Of a stretch of DNA of 8,192 nucleotides, positions 1 through 7,016 are shown one piece after another (position 1 is the stretch's first letter; each line of letters starts with the position of its first letter). The notes beneath the pieces are model-generated. The model was not told the DNA's origin. It searched no databases and saw nothing but the letters and a program-made list of their open reading frames with translations. The stretch is from Desulfuromonadaceae bacterium. Its GTDB lineage: Bacteria > Desulfobacterota > Desulfuromonadia > Desulfuromonadales > Geopsychrobacteraceae. The stretch is taken from NCBI GenBank assembly GCA_013138655.1, contig WTCI01000316.1, positions 1-8,192 of the forward strand. Reading direction: 5' to 3'. A program made the translations under genes and the position numbers.

Positions 1-820
1 TTCCACCGTAGCGGTCAATCAGCCGTGGTGAAAGGCCTTCAACCGCCGACAACTTTTTGCGGTCGAGGGACTGCAGTTTGGCCAACTGCAAGAGCGACTT
101 ATTCCCCAGCACCTTGTAGAGCGGACAATCACGCCGCTGCGCCTCGCGATCACGCCACTGCAGAAGGTTTTCCAGCACGGCCAACTGACGTCGATCCAGG
201 GTTCCGGCACCCTTGGAACGGAGGAACAGCGGCCCTTCATGCACGGCAAACCGGACCTTCTCAAGCAGGGTACATTCCTCCTGCACCCATTCCAGTCGCC
301 CCTTCTCAAGCAACTGCCCTTCCAGCTGCGCAACCAGTCTATGCAGATTACTGGTATCTTCGGCCGCATAACGGATCATCCCTTCGCTCATCGGCCGCTT
401 CGACCAGTCGGCCCGCTGGTACTGTTTATCGAGCTCAACAGCAAAATACTTGCGCAGAACATCAGCCAGACCGAATTTCTCTTCCCCGAGGAACTGGCTG
501 GAAATCATGGTGTCGAACAGGCCATTGATTTCGATGGCAAAATCACGTGCCAGGCAACGGATATCATAATCGGCCGCGTGGAATATTTTACGCACCTGCG
601 GGTCAGCCAGAACCGGCTGCAGTAAACTAAGATCGGCCCCCGCCAGGGGATCGATCAGCACCGTTTTTTCGGGAGTGGAAAACTGCAGCAGGCAAACCTT
701 CTCCCGGTAATTGTGCATCGAATCCGCTTCCAGGTCGACAGCGATGACCGAGTGCTTTTCCAGCTCTGCGGCAAATTCAGCAATCTGTGCGGTTGTGGTC
801 AGAATGGGCGGTAACGGCAT
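1..820 (-). CDS. rnd: Ribonuclease D, 3' end cut by window edge
   Basis: A 3'-5' exoribonuclease of the DEDDy family, which in known bacteria trims the 3' ends of tRNA precursors and other stable RNAs in the cytoplasm. The first 273 residues are visible. Exo I has D29 and E31 (VDLEAD), exo II has D86 (HAADYDIRCL), and exo III has Y151 and D155 (RYAAEDT). These are the metal-binding and catalytic residues, at almost the same spacing as in E. coli RNase D. From about residue 211 an HRDC nucleic-acid-binding domain begins (QLAVLENLLQWRDREAQRR) and continues to the edge. The family is usually about 370-380 residues, so roughly 100 are missing. The ATG follows the mutY stop codon directly, and a GGAGG at 825-829 lies 4 nt upstream of it, so translation is probably coupled. 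This reading frame is open at the window edge. Confidence 0.93.
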   Translation of the reverse strand, partial: MPLPPILTTTAQIAEFAAELEKHSVIAVDLEADSMHNYREKVCLLQFSTPEKTVLIDPLAGADLSLLQPVLADPQVRKIFHAADYDIRCLARDFAIEINGLFDTMISSQFLGEEKFGLADVLRKYFAVELDKQYQRADWSKRPMSEGMIRYAAEDTSNLHRLVAQLEGQLLEKGRLEWVQEECTLLEKVRFAVHEGPLFLRSKGAGTLDRRQLAVLENLLQWRDREAQRRDCPLYKVLGNKSLLQLAKLQSLDRKKLSAVEGLSPRLIDRYGG

Positions 821-1903
821 CTATCCTCCAATTTCGCCCGGCAATTTGCCGAGGGCTTTTTTATGCGCACCATGCAGTGCTAAATCGCTAAGCTGCGCGG
901 CAGCACACCAAGCATTTTCGGTCTCGGCGACCTGCGGCAAATCCTCTGTCGAGAGCCGGTAAATCTGCAGTTCAAGGCGGAAATGGCTGTAGATATGGCT
1001 GATGCTGCCGAGGAACTGAGCCTCACCGGTGACACCCAAGTCAGCCATCAGCAAAGGGAGCTTATCTTCAGCCGGCTCCCGGTCATTCAAGCCGATACTC
1101 GGAAACTCCCAGAGACCGCCGAGAAAACCGCTGGACAGCCGCCGACGCACCAGATAGCCCCCCTGTCTCTCCAGCAGCAAAGCCACTTCATGGCGAAGCG
1201 GCCGCCTCTTCGCTGCCTGTTGCAACGGCAGTTCCTGTTCCAGCCCCAGTTGACACGCTTGACAGAGGTCATTGAGTGGACAGTCGGTACAGAGTGGTTT
1301 GCGCGGCACGCAGACGGTCGCACCCAGATCCATAATTGCCTGGGTGTAATCGTGGACATCCTGCTCTGGCGTCAACCGTTCCGCCCACTGCCAGAGCTGC
1401 TTTTCCGCTGCCGTTGAACGCGGCGGCTCCCGCAGGGCGAACAGGCGACAAAGAATCCGCCGTACATTGCCATCAAGAATCGGCGCCCGCCGATCGAAAG
1501 CCAATGCCGCAATCGCCCCGGCGGTAGATCGCCCCACCCCGGGCAATTTTTGTAACTCATCGACCGTTGACGGGAAGATCCCCGCGAACTCTTCAACCAC
1601 CACTTTCGCCGCCGCGTGCAAGTTGCGGGCACGGGCGTAGTAGCCGAGCCCCGCCCAGAGGTCAATGATTTTCCCCGGCAGTGCCGACGCCAGCTGCTCA
1701 ACGGTTGGGAGGTTGTTCAGGAAACGCCGGTAGTAGCCGATGACTGCCGTCACCCTGGTCTGTTGCAACATGATCTCGGAGAGCCAGATCCGGTAAGGAT
1801 CACGGGTATTGCGCCAGGGCAGATCACGCCCGTCCAGGCCATACCAGTCAAGCAGGCGGGGTGCGACCTCAGCAGGCGGGAAATGCAGATCTGAATCAGC
1901 CAA
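821..1903 (-). CDS. mutY: Adenine DNA glycosylase MutY
   Basis: Removes adenine mispaired with 8-oxoguanine, limiting G:C to T:A mutations in the base-excision repair (GO) system. The 360-residue length is typical. The N-terminal HhH-GPD domain has the catalytic glutamate E43 ([11 protein letters not shown]), the hairpin [17 protein letters not shown] (120-136) and the catalytic aspartate D144 ([10 protein letters not shown]). The [4Fe-4S] ligands C198, C205, C208 and C214 show the exact Cx6Cx2Cx5C spacing. Residues from about 230 to 360 form the Nudix-like C-terminal domain that reads 8-oxoG, which separates MutY from endonuclease III. No ATG lies upstream of the glycosylase domain. The best start is TTG at 1903, overlapping the hisC end by 8 bp; CTG at 1909 is an alternative, and a TGA stop lies just before that. 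No clear Shine-Dalgarno is visible, so translation probably depends on coupling to hisC. Confidence 0.95.
   Translation of the reverse strand: MADSDLHFPPAEVAPRLLDWYGLDGRDLPWRNTRDPYRIWLSEIMLQQTRVTAVIGYYRRFLNNLPTVEQLASALPGKIIDLWAGLGYYARARNLHAAAKVVVEEFAGIFPSTVDELQKLPGVGRSTAGAIAALAFDRRAPILDGNVRRILCRLFALREPPRSTAAEKQLWQWAERLTPEQDVHDYTQAIMDLGATVCVPRKPLCTDCPLNDLCQACQLGLEQELPLQQAAKRRPLRHEVALLLERQGGYLVRRRLSSGFLGGLWEFPSIGLNDREPAEDKLPLLMADLGVTGEAQFLGSISHIYSHFRLELQIYRLSTEDLPQVAETENAWCAAAQLSDLALHGAHKKALGKLPGEIGG
824..830 (-). promoter_or_regulatory. Strong ribosome binding site of rnd inside the mutY end
   Basis: Read leftward the sequence is TGGAGGAT-AG-ATG. The GGAGG core lies within the last codons of mutY, and the mutY TAG stop (821-823) sits between it and the rnd ATG at 820. 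This fixes the rnd start and means a ribosome ending mutY is already at the rnd start. Confidence 0.7.
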
Positions 1904-2948
1904 TCTCAGTCATCGCCGTCAGGATTGACTTCATCTCTTCACGGGTGCCGATGGAAATCCGCAGGCCGTGTTTGAGCAAGGGATCGGAAAAATAGCGAAC
2001 CAGGATCTTGCGGTCGAAAAGCGCATCGTAAACCCGCTTGCCGTTGCCGTCCGGAGGGCTGGTAAAAACATAGTTACCGTGCGATGGGATCACCTGGTAA
2101 CCGAGCTTACACAACTCACGAGCGAAGCAATCGCGAACATTTCGCACCTTGGCTACAGTCAACTCCAGATACTCCTGATCCTTGAGCGCGGCACTGGCCG
2201 CCACCAGTGCCAGACGGTCCAGATGGTAGTGATCACGGATCTTGTCGAGGGCGGCAATCACCTCCGGGCGGGCGACCGCCAATCCCAAACGCATCCCCGC
2301 CAGCGCATAGCTTTTTGAAAAGGTCCGGGTGACAACAATATTCTCGTACTTTTTGATCAGCGTCATGGCCGTCTGATCGCTGAAATCGACATAGGCTTCA
2401 TCAACCACCAGGACTCCGGCACAACGCTGTGCTAATTCTTCAATGTAAGCATTGTCAAAAATAAACCCGAGCGGTGCGTTGGGACTGGTGAGAAAAAAGA
2501 GCTTTCCTGCATACTGTTCAGGAAAATCAGCGATGCGAAAATCTTCCGTCAAACCGAAGGTGCGAACCTTCGCACCCTGGATTTCCGCCAACGTCGCGTA
2601 ATAGGAATAGGAGGGATGGACGTAGGCGATCTCTTCCCCCTCCCCGACAAAGGCCCGGATCAGGTTGTTGAGCAGCTCATCCGAACCGTTCGCCATGATC
2701 ACCCAGGAGGGGTCAACACAGTACAGCTCTGCCGCATCCTGCCGCGCCTGCCGGCTGGCCGCATCCGGGTACTTGCGCAGGTTCTCACCACCGTTTGCCA
2801 GCTCGGCAGCGATCGCCTCCGCCACCTTCGGTGAGGGTGGATAAGGATTCTCGTTGGTATTCAGCTTGATCCAGCCCGCTTCGTCTTCCGGCTGGAAACC
2901 GGGCACGTAACCGGCCATTTCGGCGATATTTTTACGTAGCGGCAGCAT
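1896..2948 (-). CDS. hisC: Histidinol-phosphate aminotransferase
   Basis: A PLP-dependent fold-type I aminotransferase (350 residues, normal HisC length). It transfers the amino group from glutamate to imidazole-acetol phosphate, the step before histidinol phosphate in histidine synthesis. Visible motifs are [12 protein letters not shown] (29-40), the substrate/PLP loop SPNAPLG (155-161), DEAYVDF (183-189) with the PLP-pyridine aspartate D183, and [14 protein letters not shown] (209-222) with the Schiff-base lysine K212. A C-terminal [10 protein letters not shown] contains the carboxylate-binding arginine. The ATG has GGAGA 4 nt upstream. No other his genes are nearby; it sits between mqnC and mutY. 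HisC-family enzymes can also act on aromatic 2-oxo acids, so phenylalanine or tyrosine transamination is a possible extra or alternative role. Family assignment is firm; exact substrate less so. Confidence 0.9.
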   Translation of the reverse strand: MLPLRKNIAEMAGYVPGFQPEDEAGWIKLNTNENPYPPSPKVAEAIAAELANGGENLRKYPDAASRQARQDAAELYCVDPSWVIMANGSDELLNNLIRAFVGEGEEIAYVHPSYSYYATLAEIQGAKVRTFGLTEDFRIADFPEQYAGKLFFLTSPNAPLGFIFDNAYIEELAQRCAGVLVVDEAYVDFSDQTAMTLIKKYENIVVTRTFSKSYALAGMRLGLAVARPEVIAALDKIRDHYHLDRLALVAASAALKDQEYLELTVAKVRNVRDCFARELCKLGYQVIPSHGNYVFTSPPDGNGKRVYDALFDRKILVRYFSDPLLKHGLRISIGTREEMKSILTAMTEIG

Positions 2949-2980
2949 GAGTTCTCCACAGTTAAAACCGCGATAGCGGA

Positions 2981-2999
2981 GACAGAATTCAATTCTGTC
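2981..2999. repeat. 19-bp palindrome, REP-like, between mqnC and hisC
   Basis: A perfect 9-bp inverted repeat around one central base: GACAGAATT, C, AATTCTGTC. A GG/CC pair outside it (2978-2979 with 3001-3002) extends the symmetry after one mismatch on each side. It lies in the only sizeable gap of the gene string. From memory, similar GACAGAATT/AATTCTGTC palindromes occur as dispersed intergenic repeats in related bacteria; this was not searched here. No T-run follows on the transcribed strand, so it is not a normal intrinsic terminator. It could be a REP-type unit or an RNA-processing hairpin. Confidence 0.6.
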
Positions 3000-3013
3000 C
3001 CCCGATTATTGTA

Positions 3014-3034
3014 GGGGCGCTGCTTGCCGTGCCC
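3014..3034. repeat. GC-rich hairpin just after the mqnC stop
   Basis: GGGC (3015-3018) pairs with GCCC (3031-3034), and the stem continues partly inward (G-T, C-G, a mismatch, then G-C). It follows the mqnC stop directly on the leftward strand. No uridine tract follows, so termination is doubtful. Its form resembles short GC-rich intergenic repeats starting GTAGGGGCG that are common in several bacterial groups; this rests on recall only. Together with the nearby palindrome it occupies most of the mqnC-hisC gap. Confidence 0.4.
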
Positions 3035-4099
3035 TCAATATTCTTCCAGAATCCGGTACTCCGTCGTCCGCCGAGCGGGGACAAAACCGGCACCCCGTAC
3101 CAGCTCGACAATCTCTTGCTGCGACATTCGGAATGAGCAGCCTGCAGCGGCAACAACATTCTCTTCCAACATCGTACCCCCCAAATCATTGCCACCAAAA
3201 AACAGCGCTACCTGTGCCATGCGTGCGCCCTGAGTCACCCAACTGGCCTGAATATTCTCAATGTTATCAAGCACGATCCGGGACACTGCCAGAACCTTGA
3301 GATACTCGATCCCACTGGCCGATTCACCGCCCAGTTCCGTGTTGTCCGGTTGAAACGTCCAGGGGATAAAAGCAGTAAAGCCACCGGTGCGCTCCTGGAT
3401 TTCGCGAATCCGGAACAGATGTTCAACCACATCGGCCGGCTTTTCCCGACTACCAAACATCATCGTGGCCGTAGTGCGCATTCCAAGCTTATGTGCCTCT
3501 TCCATGACCCAGGCCCACTGCTTCCAGCCAATCTTATTTGGAGAAATTGCCTGTCGAATCTCATCAACTAGAATTTCCGCACCGCCACCGGGAACCGAAG
3601 CCAACCCCGCCGCCTGCAGGCGGCGCAAACATTCCAGCATGGTCAGCCCGGAAAGCTTAGCGATATGGATCACCTCAGCCGGGGAAAGTGAATGAATCTG
3701 TACCTGCGGGAAGCGTTCACTCAACTGACGAAACAGCTCTTCAAACCACTCGATTTTCAGCGTCGGATGTAGCCCCCCCTGCATCAACAGTTGGGTACCA
3801 TCGTAATCGACCAGTTCCTGTACTTTGGCAAAGATCGTCTTATAATCGAGCAGATAGGCGTCGCTGTCCTCAGCCTTACGATAAAAAGCGCAGAATCGGC
3901 ACTGTGACTCGCAAATGTTCGAATAGTTAACATTACGGTCGACGACAAAGGTCACCCGGTTGTGCGGATGCCTCTTTCGCCGGATATCATCGGCCAGCTT
4001 ACCGACCTGAAGTAAATCAGCCTCGGTCAGTAACCATAAAGCTTCTTCACGATTAATCGGTCTTCTTGTCGCGAGTTTCTGCTCTATCTCAATAAGCAT
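3035..4099 (-). CDS. mqnC: Cyclic dehypoxanthine futalosine synthase (radical SAM)
   Basis: A radical SAM enzyme of the futalosine menaquinone pathway that cyclises dehypoxanthine futalosine into the spiro compound later cleaved by MqnD. With the ATG at 4099 the protein has 354 residues. The [4Fe-4S]/SAM motif CxxxCxxC is C63, C67, C70 (ICESQCRFCAF). Other family motifs are MQGGLHP (107-113), VPGGGAEI (169-176), TTATMMFG (209-216) and GGFTAFIPWTFQP (239-251). The FIPWTFQP form marks MqnC rather than MqnE. The next upstream gene is its paralogue mqnE. The ATG is 2 nt past the mqnE stop. An in-frame TTG at 4105 would overlap mqnE by 4 bp and add two residues. A weak GAAAG lies upstream and fits either start. 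Confidence 0.92.
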   Translation of the reverse strand: MLIEIEQKLATRRPINREEALWLLTEADLLQVGKLADDIRRKRHPHNRVTFVVDRNVNYSNICESQCRFCAFYRKAEDSDAYLLDYKTIFAKVQELVDYDGTQLLMQGGLHPTLKIEWFEELFRQLSERFPQVQIHSLSPAEVIHIAKLSGLTMLECLRRLQAAGLASVPGGGAEILVDEIRQAISPNKIGWKQWAWVMEEAHKLGMRTTATMMFGSREKPADVVEHLFRIREIQERTGGFTAFIPWTFQPDNTELGGESASGIEYLKVLAVSRIVLDNIENIQASWVTQGARMAQVALFFGGNDLGGTMLEENVVAAAGCSFRMSQQEIVELVRGAGFVPARRTTEYRILEEY

Positions 4100-4101
4100 A
4101 T

Positions 4102-5181
4102 TCAATACACTTTCAACTCATTATAAAGCGTATCCCGCTCAACCGGGGTGCGACCGGCTTTGCGGATCAGGTCGATGATGCGATCCTGGCTGATCACCTG
4201 CGGCGAATCCGCCCCGGCATCATGACCGATCTGTTCCTCAATGACCGTCCCGTCCAGATCATTCACGCCAAAACAGAGTGCCGTTTGCGCAATTTTCAGG
4301 CCGAGCATCACCCAGTAGGCTTTGACGTGCTGGAAGTTGTCCAGGTAGATCCGGCTGATCGCTAAAGTTTTCAGCGCATCCACGCCACCAACCCCTTTTG
4401 CTCCGGGAACCCGAGTATTGTCCGGCTGAAAGGCCAGCGGGATAAAACTCTGAAAACCGTGAGTTCGATCCTGCAATTCGCGAATCAAGCGCAGATGTTC
4501 AACCCGATCGGAATACTCTTCAAGATGACCGAACAACATGGTGGCGTTCGACTTTAACCCGGCGTTATGAACCTCTTCAATCACTTCCAGCCAGCGTTTA
4601 CCGGATATCTTTTCCGGACAGATTTTGTCCCGCACCTCCTGTCCCAGAATTTCCGCACCACCGCCGGGCATCGATCCGAGACCGGCTGCTTTCAATGCTT
4701 CAACCACCTCAGACACACTCATCCGGCTGAGCTGGGAAAAGTAATCGATTTCAACTGCGGTAAAGGCTTTGATATGTAATTTCGATGATACCTCTTTGAT
4801 CGTACGCAGCATATCGAGATAAAAATCGAAAGGGAGGCTGGGATGCAAACCGCCGACCGAATGAATTTCTGTCGCCCCGGCAGCAACGGCCTCCTGGGCC
4901 TTTTCCCGGATATCTTCCAACGCCAGGGTATAACCACCCTCCTCCCCGTCCTCTTTGGAAAAAGCACAGAAGATACATTGGTTGACACAGAGGTTCGTAT
5001 AGTTGATATGCCGGTTGACGTTGAAAAAGACCCGATCAGAATTTTTCCGGCGATTCACTTCAGCAGCCAGTTCACCGATCGCCAATAAATCGTTCGACTC
5101 GAATAAGGCTAATGCATCTGCGTCGCTGACACGCTGATTGTTCCGTATTTTATCTTTCAGAGTTTCAAACAGATTATTCAT
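4102..5181 (-). CDS. mqnE: Aminodeoxyfutalosine synthase (radical SAM)
   Basis: A radical SAM enzyme that joins the SAM-derived adenosyl radical to 3-[(1-carboxyvinyl)oxy]benzoate, giving aminodeoxyfutalosine early in the futalosine menaquinone pathway. It has 359 residues, usual for the family. The cluster cysteines are C65, C69, C72 (LCVNQCIFCAF). The stretches EIHSVGGLHPSLPF (105-118), IKAFTAVEIDYF (137-148), MPGGGAEI (171-178), KSNATMLFGH (210-219) and HGFQSFIPLAFQP (241-253) are MqnE-type. IKAFTAVEI and FIPLAFQP distinguish it from MqnC. It aligns almost position for position with the adjacent mqnC, indicating an old tandem duplication. The ATG is 14 bp past the ubiX stop with a weak GGACGA upstream. 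MqnE presence implies the aminofutalosine branch. The nucleosidase or deaminase step must be encoded elsewhere. Confidence 0.93.
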   Translation of the reverse strand: MNNLFETLKDKIRNNQRVSDADALALFESNDLLAIGELAAEVNRRKNSDRVFFNVNRHINYTNLCVNQCIFCAFSKEDGEEGGYTLALEDIREKAQEAVAAGATEIHSVGGLHPSLPFDFYLDMLRTIKEVSSKLHIKAFTAVEIDYFSQLSRMSVSEVVEALKAAGLGSMPGGGAEILGQEVRDKICPEKISGKRWLEVIEEVHNAGLKSNATMLFGHLEEYSDRVEHLRLIRELQDRTHGFQSFIPLAFQPDNTRVPGAKGVGGVDALKTLAISRIYLDNFQHVKAYWVMLGLKIAQTALCFGVNDLDGTVIEEQIGHDAGADSPQVISQDRIIDLIRKAGRTPVERDTLYNELKVY

Positions 5182-5195
5182 TCAATCGTCCGTTA

Positions 5196-5798
5196 TTATT
5201 TTTCACTCCCCCAACGCTTGAACAGCTGGTGTTCAACGTCGAGGTTATCCAAGATTTTGCCAACGACAAAATCGACCAAATCTTCTACGCGTTGCGGCTG
5301 CTGATAAAATCCCGGCATTGCCGGCAATATCTGCGCACCGGCCTTGGACAACCGAAGCAGGTTTTCCAGGTGGATCTGATTGAAAGGGGTTTCACGCGGC
5401 ACCAGCAACAACTTTTTATTCTCTTTCAGTGCGACATCGGCAACCCGTTCCAAGAGGTTGTCCGACAAGCCGGCCGCGATCCGTCCGGCAGTCCCCATGG
5501 AGCAGGGACAGATAACCAGCGCATCCGGGGCACTGGAGCCACTGGCAACCGGGGCAAAGAAATCATTCAGCGCGTAATGCCTGAGCAGATCATCGGCAGC
5601 AAAATGATGACGCAGTTGCCGTAGACACTCTGCCGGATTCTCCGCAAGCGTCAGTTCGGTTTCAAAGGCCAGAACCTGGCGCCCGGCATTGGTCAGCAGA
5701 ATCGTGACCTGTTTTTGTGCACGCAGCAGTTCCTCGATCAAACGCAGAGCGTAAATCGATCCGGAGGCCCCGGTGATCCCGACAACGAAGTTATCCAT
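5196..5798 (-). CDS. ubiX: UbiX-family flavin prenyltransferase
   Basis: Makes prenylated FMN, the cofactor of UbiD-type decarboxylases, by attaching a dimethylallyl group to reduced FMN. Using the ATG at 5798 it has 200 residues, typical for UbiX. The N-terminus FVVGITGASGSIYALRLIEE (4-23) is the flavin-binding start. CPCSMGTAGRIAAGLSDNLL (98-117), VPRETPFNQIHLENLLRL (133-150) and MPGFYQQP (161-168) are UbiX hallmarks and exclude other flavoprotein (HFCD) families. In-frame starts at 5816 (ATG) and 5819 (TTG) would add a poorly matching extension inside the mqnP end. None of the starts has a good Shine-Dalgarno, and the chosen one is 4 bp past the mqnP stop, so coupling is likely. Its place beside mqnP fits a role in decarboxylating the prenylated naphthoate intermediate. 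The UbiD partner is not in the window. Confidence 0.92.
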   Translation of the reverse strand: MDNFVVGITGASGSIYALRLIEELLRAQKQVTILLTNAGRQVLAFETELTLAENPAECLRQLRHHFAADDLLRHYALNDFFAPVASGSSAPDALVICPCSMGTAGRIAAGLSDNLLERVADVALKENKKLLLVPRETPFNQIHLENLLRLSKAGAQILPAMPGFYQQPQRVEDLVDFVVGKILDNLDVEHQLFKRWGSEK

Positions 5799-5802
5799 CG
5801 CG

Positions 5803-6681
5803 TCAGACAACCGCATCAAGCAGGGTGAACGCGAAAATCGTTATGCTGATATACCCGTTCATGTTGAAAAAGGCAGCATCCAGTTTCGACAGATCACCCG
5901 GTTTGACCAGACGGTGTTCGTAAACCAGTAATCCGGCAACCACAACGACCCCGGCGAAATAGATCCAACCAAGGCCGCTGCCCGGCAGCACCAAGAACAG
6001 AAACAGCACCATCAGGCTGTGAAAGATGCGCACCAGCAGAAAAGAGTTATCGATGCCCAGGCGCGATGGGACCGAGTGCAGGCCGCGCTCGACATCGTAA
6101 TCATAATCCTGCAGGGAATAGAAGATGTCGAACCCGGAGACCCAGAAGAGCACCGCCAGACCAAGGGAAATAACCGACCAGCCGATCTCCCCGCGCAGGG
6201 CAATCCAGGCTCCGATCGGCGCGGCCGCCAAACAAATACCGAGCACCACATGGGCAAAATGGGTGAAACGTTTACTGTAGGCATAGAGGACAAAAAAACC
6301 GATGGCCACCGGTGCCAGCTTGAAGCAGAGAGGGTTGAGCATCCAGGCGGCAAACAGGAAGATCGCCAGCGAGACGACATTAAAGGCAACGGCCTCAGGA
6401 ATCGACACCTTGCCGGCCGGGATATGCCGCTCGGCAGTGCGCGGGTTGTCGGCATCGATCTTGGCATCGATCAACCGGTTCAGCCCCATGGCGCCGCTGC
6501 GGGCGCCGACCATCGCCAGACAGACCCAGAAAACCTGGCCGAAACCGGGCAATTCACCGTTTGCCAAGCTTGCCAGCACCACTCCCATCAGCGCAAAAGG
6601 AAAGGCAAAGATGGTGTGGGAGAACTTGATCATCTCCAGCAACGCGGTTGTTTTTGCTAGAATCTGTGCCTTGCTGCCCAT
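5803..6681 (-). CDS. mqnP: UbiA-family prenyltransferase, menaquinone type (MqnP)
   Basis: An integral membrane prenyltransferase that attaches a polyprenyl chain to the aromatic acid headgroup; in this context probably 1,4-dihydroxy-6-naphthoate rather than 4-hydroxybenzoate. It has 292 residues with about 8-9 hydrophobic helices (for example 22-40, 48-65, 98-117, 121-137, 166-184, 214-232, 236-254, 273-291). The first Asp-rich motif is N68-x3-D72-x3-D76 (NRLIDAKID). The second is D185-x2-Y188-x3-D192-x3-D196 (DIFYSLQDYDYD). Both bind Mg2+-diphosphate. The ATG at 6681 has AAGGAAGG at 6692-6699, 10 nt upstream. It is the first gene of the leftward string. Substrate is inferred from the mqnE and mqnC neighbours; the sequence alone would also allow the name UbiA. 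Confidence 0.88.
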   Translation of the reverse strand: MGSKAQILAKTTALLEMIKFSHTIFAFPFALMGVVLASLANGELPGFGQVFWVCLAMVGARSGAMGLNRLIDAKIDADNPRTAERHIPAGKVSIPEAVAFNVVSLAIFLFAAWMLNPLCFKLAPVAIGFFVLYAYSKRFTHFAHVVLGICLAAAPIGAWIALRGEIGWSVISLGLAVLFWVSGFDIFYSLQDYDYDVERGLHSVPSRLGIDNSFLLVRIFHSLMVLFLFLVLPGSGLGWIYFAGVVVVAGLLVYEHRLVKPGDLSKLDAAFFNMNGYISITIFAFTLLDAVV

Positions 6682-6719
6682 AAAATAGAACCCTTCCTTG
6701 TCGGCGTCCCAAAGCGATC

Positions 6720-6748
6720 AATCTACACCTTGAGTCTCCGTTGAACAA
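6720..6748 (-). promoter_or_regulatory. Possible sigma-70 promoter for the mqnP-rnd gene string
   Basis: Read leftward, TTGTTC (6748-6743) and TAGATT (6725-6720) are separated by 17 bp, ending about 39 bp before the mqnP ATG. The hexamers match consensus at 3 and 4 of 6 positions, so the call is weak. Position ahead of the first gene and correct spacing are the main support. Confidence 0.25.
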
Positions 6749-6859
6749 GGTCTTTTCAGCCATTTTCTTCCGTGCATCGCTCTGCTATCATGCCGCATGC
6801 CTGAGCTTCTGACTGACGATGATGGCGTCGCAAAAAGTCCGCCCTCCGGCGTTGCAGCA

Positions 6860-6909
6860 GTTTTTCAGGATCTCGACATACCATATGTATGCCTTCGCCC
6901 CTGAAAAAC
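6860..6909. repeat. Nested inverted repeat (possible cruciform or RNA hairpin)
   Basis: The outer arms GTTTTTCAGG (6860-6869) and CCTGAAAAAC (6900-6909) are perfectly complementary over 10 bp. Between them CATAC (6877-6881) and GTATG (6887-6891) form a second stem with a 5-nt loop. The two stems are separated by 7 and 8 nt, making a nearly symmetrical internal loop. No T-run follows on either strand, so this is not a standard terminator. Confidence 0.65.
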
Positions 6910-6974
6910 CACCAGTGTCTCGTGCGGTTAGTCGTGTCAATGAATTCTGAGACATTTTGGGTGCTGCCAAGGCG

Positions 6975-7016
6975 GCGCCAACGCAGGCCTGGCCGTGCGT
7001 TAAGTCAAGTTGGCGC
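6975..7016. repeat. 8-bp inverted repeat in the intergenic block
   Basis: GCGCCAAC (6975-6982) and GTTGGCGC (7009-7016) are perfect complements around a 26-nt GC-rich loop containing AGGCCTGGCC. It lies at the right end of the repeat-like block and may be one of its terminal structures. Confidence 0.5.

Noticed and set aside
3014..3034. Intrinsic terminator after mqnC
   Set aside because: A hairpin is present but no T-run follows on the leftward strand, and the downstream genes continue on the same strand.
6019..6660. Long rightward 213-codon frame
   Set aside because: Lies entirely antisense to mqnP, whose helices and both Asp-rich motifs are intact. Polar, low-complexity shadow.
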